This document shows positions 57,765-64,000 of a stretch of DNA of 64,000 nucleotides, in pieces. The notes below the pieces were generated by a model, which saw nothing but the letters and a program-made list of their open reading frames with translations, ran no database searches and was not told the DNA's origin. This DNA is from Heracleum sosnowskyi (lineage: Eukaryota > Streptophyta > Magnoliopsida > Apiales > Apiaceae). A program made the position numbers and the translations under genes. The stretch spans positions 81,663,178-81,727,177 of the forward strand of contig CM061241.1 in assembly GCA_030848705.1 (NCBI GenBank). Reading direction: 5' to 3'. Position 1 is the first letter of the stretch, and every line of letters begins with the position of its first letter.

Positions 57765-59185
57765 TATATATATTGGCTAGTGATCAAATAGAAACTAAAA
57801 ACTAATCTAAAACTTTAGATTAATCTAATCTAATGGTCCTCTAATGCACCACACACACAGTTAAAATACACCCTTACATACACAATCTCACCTAATCCCC
57901 TCAAGGTTTGTGTGAGAGGGAAAAATATTTTAAATTGGTTTCTATTTGAGTAGGACTCCCTATAGGCTAATGATCAAATACAAACCTTTTTTAAAATACA
58001 AACTAAGAACCAATCTAAACCCTTAGATTAATATAATCTAATGCTATATGCACACAACTAAAATACACTCTCCCACACACAATCACATCTATTCCCCTCC
58101 GTTTTTAATTTGACTTTTCCCGTCAATCGTAGAGCTTTTTTGAAATCCGACTTCACCGTATTTTTCTCCATCTCCCAACGATCAATTTGCATAACATATT
58201 TGATATATTCCGACGATAAATCACTATTTATGCTTGCGAGAATCACTAAAATGTCGGTGATTCCTGTAAGAATAAATAGTGATTTCTGCGTAAATGTAGT
58301 GATTTTTTCTCCAGATTTATACGTAAATTACAGATTATGTACCGTAAAATCACTAAATATATACGTATATAAAAATAAATAGCTAGATCTATGCTGAAAT
58401 CACTATTTATTCTTACAGAAATCACTAAAATTATTTAGTTTGTAGTATAAGAGTGGTTTGTATCGGAATAAACTAATATATATATACAGGCTTTTGTTCA
58501 ACTAGAAACTAAAATTAAAATAGAAACTAAAAACTAATCTAAGTCCTTAGATTAATTTAATATAATGGCCCTCTACTGCACCACACACAGTTAAAATACA
58601 CCCTCACATACACAATCCCACCTAATTCCCTTCATTTTTTAATTTGATTTTTTCCGTGAATCGGTGAACTTTTTTTGAAATCCGATTTCACTATATTTTT
58701 CTCCATCTTCCAACGATCAATATGCATATCATATGTGCTATATTACGGAGTACTAAAATTTTAGTGATTTCTGTAATAATAAATAGTGATTTCAGCATCA
58801 ATCTAGCGATTTATTTTTATATACGTATAAATTTAGTGATTTTTCAGTACAAAAATTGTAATTTACGTATAGGTTTGGAGAAAAAATCACTACATTTACG
58901 CAGAAATCACTATTTATTCTTACATGAATCACCAACATTTTAGTGATTCTCGCAAGCATAAATAGTGATTTATCGTCGAAATATATCAAATATGGTATGC
59001 AAACTAATTGTTGCGAGATGAAAAAAAATACAGTGAAATCAGATTTCAAAAAAAGATCACCAATTAACGGGAAAAATCTAATTACGAATGGAGGGGATTA
59101 TGGAGTTGTATGTGAGAGGGTGTATTTAACTGTGTGTGGTGCAGTTTCTAGTTTGTAATTAGTACAGGTTTCTAGTTGAATAGGA

Positions 59186-59188
<3 letters not shown>
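57765..59188. mobile_element. Cluster of three related fold-back MITEs
   Basis: Unit 1 (about 57779-57957), unit 2 (about 57965-58460) and unit 3 (about 58493-59188) all start with 'AAACTAAAAACTAATCTAAA..TTAGATTAAT', then GCACCACACACA..TTAAAATACACCCT. Unit 3 ends with the inverted form (AGGGTGTATTTAACTGTGTG, GGTTTCTAGTTGAATAGGAC). The inside of units 2 and 3 carries 'AATAAATAGTGATTTC' and 'CCGATTTCAC..TTTTTCTCCATC' in both orientations. Small open frames on both strands are products of this symmetry and not genes. Confidence 0.7.
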
Positions 59189-59245
<57 letters not shown>

Positions 59246-59650
59246 TTACACTCAAGAACACTTTATATAAAGAACAATAAAGAACACCATCATAAACACT
59301 TTATTTTTCATAAAAAATGATTTTTTAAAATTAGAATCATAAAATTGAACAACAATTAAGCCTAACATATCTAATTTAACGTAGAGTCTCATCTAAATTT
59401 AAAAATTAAACATTACATATAATCCAGTATAGAATCTAGTACATAATCTTGTGTATATATTTATCACAATGAAATTACATGTAATCATGTTTTATTTGAT
59501 TCTAATTTTTTGTTATATTCTATTTTTATTCGTAATAAACCTTTTTTGGTGAGAAAATTAGAATAAACATGCAATTTATGTAAGATTTTATGGTGTTCTT
59601 TATTGTTCTTTATATTAAAATGTTTTTCATGGAACAATAACCTATATATA
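59246..59650. mobile_element. MITE with 25-bp perfect inverted repeat
   Basis: TATAAAGAACAATAAAGAAC plus ACCAT at 59266-59290 is exactly inverted at 59590-59614. The core is AT-rich and there is no ORF. Confidence 0.75.
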
Positions 59651-60333
59651 TATATACAATTTAATTTATTTTTTTGCCCTATCTGCTGAAAATGATCTCA
59701 AACGTTCTTTAATTATTCTGGGTCAATAGAACATACAACACAGGAAAACAAATTAGCAGATATTTTCCTTCAAAACGAGGTTTAAAACACCTTTTAATCT
59801 CACGAATCAGAAACACACACGCAAACAATCTACATGTATGAAGTCCGTACCTGCACCTGAAGTCCATATAAGTTCAACTAAAAGTAAAAAAAAAAATTAA
59901 AAAAAAGGCGCTTTGTAGTCGCAAGGAAAAAAACAAAAATAGAAATGAAATTCAGCTTTCAACTCAAATTGTTCAACTGCGTGATTGTAACCATATGCAT
60001 AGTGTCCACAAAAATTATAAGCACCTGAACGTTCAACGTCCAATAATTGCTAAAGCAGACTTCACAAAATTATAGCATCATAAAAATCTGCTCAAAATAT
60101 TAGTGAAGTAGTAGCAACAGAAATCGCTAAAGCCTACAGTGGCTGGCTACATATGTTTCAACACTCTGAATTGCAGCTATTTGAACTGCATCTTCAGAAA
60201 CTGTCTTTGAGATTCTCCGGTCATCATGTCTACAGTACATTGTCAAATACAGTTTTAAGAGACCAACTGAAAGTTTTGTAAGATGATCTAAAGATCAAAA
60301 CTAACATGAGGAATGACACTAGTGCTTTCAAAT
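59651..60333. other. 3' flank of the CCDC47-like gene
   Basis: No separate gene seen. It probably contains the 3' UTR and terminator of the minus-strand gene that stops at 60334. Confidence 0.5.
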
Positions 60334-63300
60334 CTAGTGAGCCCTGGTCATCTTCACTTTTGGCATCGACTTCTTCAACTGGCGAGCACGCTCTTTTGCT
60401 TCTTTCTTGCGAAGAGCTTCTGCATTGAGCTTTGCCTCAGCCTCTTCCATTATCTTCCTGCGGTCAGCTTTCTTTCTCTGCAACTCTTCTTGCCTAGCAT
60501 ATTGAAGTTCTCTATATACTTCTTGAGCAAGCTTGTTCCTTGCTACTTCTGTTTTAGAACGAGCCTGAGGTATGCATATCAATATACACACATGGTCAGA
60601 TACCAAGTTTTCAAGTGTTAAATATTATATGCATTTCCAAACTGTGACCTACCTGTGAACTAAGCTTGTACCGGCCAATTAGATCAATGTAATACGGCAC
60701 AAGAGCCACCAATCTAGTCATGTCAGTCATGTGACTAATATCAGGGATAGCAAACTTGAACATCAAAATTTTCTTATGTGAACCTGGGTATTGATCAGAG
60801 AAATGCATTGAGATGAAACCTTTTCCAAATTTTTCAAATGCCTTTTCACCAAAGACCTGCAGATACCGATGAGAACACATTACTGGCAAAGATTTCGAAA
60901 TAAACACTCATGAAAATAACAAAGAAGACTGTAATCAAAGATCCACCCAAACAGTTATTACAGGTGAGAGACAATTACAAAAATCATCTAGCATAAATTC
61001 ATGGAAATGATCACGAAGACGTACATCAAGAATCAACGTGCATCCAGTACGTTGATCAATTTATCTTAATTATATACAGGCAACAACCATCTCATGTTTC
61101 CCCAAGAAAGTATGTTTGTCAATCGGTAATAAAGGCAACAAATATTCTGCAGAGCAGGTAACTTGTCCATAACATGGGTACTATGAAAATAACATATCTA
61201 ATGAAAATTGTCCAAACTTCTCTCAGAGCATGATGACACATGAGATTTCTTCACCTGGAGAATAGAGACCAATAAGAAACATTATCCCCTCCAACCCAAC
61301 AAACAAAAGAAGTTATTTTCAACCCCAAGTTAAAAACTAGTCTCAACCAGCAACGTAAAAATCCTTAAAAATATAAAAATGAAATACATTTTCAAATCTA
61401 GAAGAGTTGGTTATCAGTTCAAGTCAGAAAAAAGTGAACTGTAACTAAATTTGTAATTCTCATGTGCACTGACAGAATTCCTTAATGAATTGGATTCAAG
61501 TATCAAACATCATACAACACGACTGTAAAATTTGATCATGTGCAACAGCTTTTCTTTGTTACTAGAAACTATCAGAATCACATGACATTAATCAATTAGT
61601 ACATAATCCTGACATCATTTGGAGAAAACAGAACATGATGAAGGACAAGGTCATCGAAGGGTTGAAAACAAGGGATAAAACTTATCTCCACAGAAAATCA
61701 GTAGACACGAAAAAATCCTCAATTTTTTCCAAAAATTATCAATTTAAAATGTTCGTCGTCTGATTTAATGAATTTATAGAAAAATCCCACTTCTTTCAAA
61801 CCAAGTAAATTCCTAATTCAAAGAAAAAATAATCTAAATTTATATCTACTTTCCAATACTAATCTACTAACATAATTAAATATAAAATCAGGTCTTTTAT
61901 GAGACTATAATAATAAATCCAGAATATTAATATAGTTTACTTGTTTAACACAACTAAAATACACAAGCTATTACAATTAAGTTTATCCATGGAAAATTTA
62001 AAATAGATACAAATTAGTTAACTTCTTTTGTCGACATCAGGATTGCAGTAGCCCTTCCAGCGTAACACAAATGACCGGGTAGATTAGCCGCAGAAAATCC
62101 ACCAACCCGCAAAAGGGATAATTATAAAGAGTTAAATGCAATGTGTGTACCTCTTGTTTACTCAAAGTGCAAAGTGTGTACCTATACTTTAAATAATGTA
62201 GAGTGTGTACCTTAGCTTTCTCATTTAATGCAATAGTGTGTACTTAAAGTTTAAGAATACAAAATGTGTACCTCAACTTTCTAAGTTAATGCGAAATAAT
62301 TAGTATTGTTAATTAAATTTTCATCTATAAAAGTACGGTAATAAATTAAAACATACATTAGAAATATAATGATCAATGAATAAAAATAATCTAGAATATT
62401 TAGTATGACATTATTTGAGATATTTTAAAGTTAATGATTTCATTTCAATTAGACATCTAATTTATATGTTCATAACAATATCATGAATTATATTATTTTA
62501 CCAAAAAATTATATGTCAGACATATATTTATCTTATCAGCTACTAATTTAATCATGATAAAATAAAATTTATTTTACTTGAATTTGAGATCATTTGACCA
62601 TTTAGAATTTTGGTTTTTGAATTATTTATGGATGAATTTAATTAAATTTATACTATACATGTATTAGAATTTATATATACATTTATTAATGAGACTTTAA
62701 TTAATGTTGCTAATAACAAATTAACTATCACTATGCACCAAGTAAGTTAAGGTACACTTTTTGCATTTCTAAACTTAAAATACATGTTTTAAACTAAATC
62801 ATAAAGTTAAGGTACACATGTTGCATTATTTAAACCATAAGTACACACTTTGCATTGAGAGTAAACTACAGGCACACACTTTGTATTTTACTCAATTATA
62901 AATGAATCACAGCCCACATTATTGAGGACTCAATTAATACTGATATTAAAAATTACTGTATATTAACCAAGTCTACCATATTATGTAAGACTAAAATACT
63001 TATATAGGGAATGGAAACCTAATAAAATTCATCAAACTGTATTCTTTTAAATACAAATGAAATTCAGCCCTGTATCTGGGAACTAAATTAATTAGATTAA
63101 AATCAGGGCAACTTTATTCCAGGAGACATGTTGAATACAAAATATGATGTTATACGCAGAACTTGAGAACCAAAAAAGACACACTAGAAATAATAAACAC
63201 CACATATGATCAAAATAATGTATGCTCAAGCCAACCAGAAAATTCAGATAGTAATTTAATTAAACCAGTATACCTGCTCAAGCACAGCCTCTGTTATCAA

Positions 63301-64000
63301 ATCTCCCGCAACTTCCTTGGACTCGGAAACAACTCCCAACTCCTCCACAACCCACTTCCTATTACTTGGTTGCGAAACCAAAGTAGCAAACCTCTGTAAA
63401 TCCCTCTCCTCCTTCTGCATACTTTTCGCCGCCTTCTTTTTCGCCAAAGCAAAAATCACATTATCCATGGCATCATCATTCATATAAACCTCAAAACTAA
63501 TCTCATCCTTACACGGCACAACCATATTATACAATCTCGATATCAAATCATGTCTACTCTTAAGCTCAATCGTAGCCAACAACCCCTGACAAAACCTCCT
63601 CCCACTCGCGTAAAACTTAAACACATTCTGCCCTTCTTTCAACAACAATGGCGAGTCATCGCCTTCCCCTACCCCCAACAAACTAAAATTCTTCTCGAAA
63701 ATCGAGTTTTTCGTAGCGAATGTAGTCGCCCAAGCCAATGCAATATTCTCATTCTCTTTTTTGCCAGTAAAATAATTAATCAAAAACATAATTAAAAACG
63801 CAACGCAAATAATCTCAATTGTATAATAACTTAAACCTCTTTTAACACTCTCCTTAGGTTTCATTTCCTCCTTTTCAACCTCAGTGGCAGGTTCTGTAAT
63901 TTCGTTAACATCCAAGGGCATTTGTGTCTTTTCAGGCAAGCCTTCGAACTCATCTTCATCCCAATACTCAAACGACGTTTGTAACGGTTTAGACGCCGCC
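60334..64000 (-). CDS. CCDC47/DUF1682-type ER membrane protein, 5' partial
   Basis: Three exons are visible in reading order: 64000-63274 (open at the window edge), 60856-60653 and 60564-60334, with GT/AG borders and matching phases. They give about 387 C-terminal residues. The protein matches eukaryotic CCDC47 (calumin), in animals a subunit of the PAT chaperone complex that helps insert multi-pass proteins at the ER translocon and is also linked to ER calcium. The visible order is an acidic region (FEYWDEDEFEGLPEK), one transmembrane segment (YTIEIICVAFLIMFLINYF), the conserved cytosolic domain (NVFKFYASGRRFCQGLL; RLYNMVVPCKDEISFEVYMND; VFGEKAFEKFGKGF) and the family's lysine/arginine-rich coiled C-terminus (EELQRKKADRRKIMEE to the end KVKMTRAH). 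The signal peptide and start lie beyond the window. Intron 1 of the visible part is 2.4 kb and contains a fold-back transposon. Confidence 0.92.
62125..62905. mobile_element. Fold-back element in the CCDC47-like intron (about 780 bp)
   Basis: The left arm (about 62125-62285) has 'GAGTTAAATGCAATGTGTGT', 'CAAAGTGCAAAGTGTGTACC' and 'TAATGTAGAGTGTGTACCTT'. The right arm (about 62735-62905) has these in reverse complement, including GGTACACATGTTGCATTATT and AAGTACACACTTTGCATT. Each arm is itself made of about 45-bp repeats. The centre is AT-rich with no ORF. The arm sequence resembles the fold-back element at 51719-52176. Confidence 0.8.

Noticed and set aside
58058..59158. Pairs of similar 60-90 codon frames on both strands
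   Set aside because: Mirror products of inverted MITE cores; no ATG context, no homology.
60313..60621. Plus-strand frame across the last CCDC47-like exon
   Set aside because: Antisense of the Lys/Arg-rich coding exon.

Overview
This is an AT-rich nuclear segment from a flowering plant, most likely a eudicot. The evidence is plant-type intron-split genes (GT..AG, AT-rich introns), a P-class pentatricopeptide repeat gene, plant GH28 polygalacturonases, and the usual plant transposon mix: Ty1/copia with an initiator-Met tRNA primer site, L1-type LINEs, Helitrons, Stowaway and Tourist MITEs. I cannot name the species from sequence alone.

Layout. 1-1624 is the 3' end and LTR of one copia-type element. 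It sits inside the 5' LTR of a second, decayed copia element (1625-6680). 6681-11100 is repeat debris with Helitron termini. A P-class PPR gene (minus, 11603-13192) has lost its N-terminus to repeat DNA. Polygalacturonase gene PG1 (minus, five exons, 16918-18688) is followed by about 13 kb of nested Helitron-like DNA, a coding-looking minisatellite, a broken RPA1-like gene (27330-28611), a Stowaway MITE and a 5'-truncated LINE with a clean 11-bp target duplication. A second, very similar polygalacturonase PG2 (minus, five exons, 32491-34203) follows. Next come LINE and MITE remnants, then a 14-exon alpha/beta-hydrolase gene of the EMB8/YheT type (plus, 40316-51365). 51.7-59.7 kb is an array of fold-back MITEs, Helitrons and TA tracts. 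The window ends in the 3' part of a CCDC47/DUF1682-type gene (minus, 60334-64000, 5' end outside the window).

The main structural observation links three of these genes. A short degenerate copy of the hydrolase gene's promoter, leader and start (about 32226-32378) lies on the same strand, directly next to the 3' end of PG2. The order is therefore PG1 (minus), hydrolase 5' relic (plus), PG2 (minus), full hydrolase (plus). One old tandem duplication of a block running from polygalacturonase to the hydrolase 5' end, followed by decay of the spare hydrolase fragment, explains this order. PG1 and PG2 have identical sizes for exons 2, 3 and 4 (306, 290 and 217 nt) and share a promoter block, as this model expects.

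The host genes show no common pathway. The polygalacturonases are secreted wall pectinases, the PPR protein should act on organelle RNA, the hydrolase is membrane-anchored, and CCDC47 is an ER membrane insertion factor. I found no tRNA, rRNA or CRISPR. I saw no convincing new multi-gene system. The parts most worth a second look are the duplication, the alternative 3' exon of the hydrolase, the RPA-like gene among Helitron ends, and the fold-back element families.
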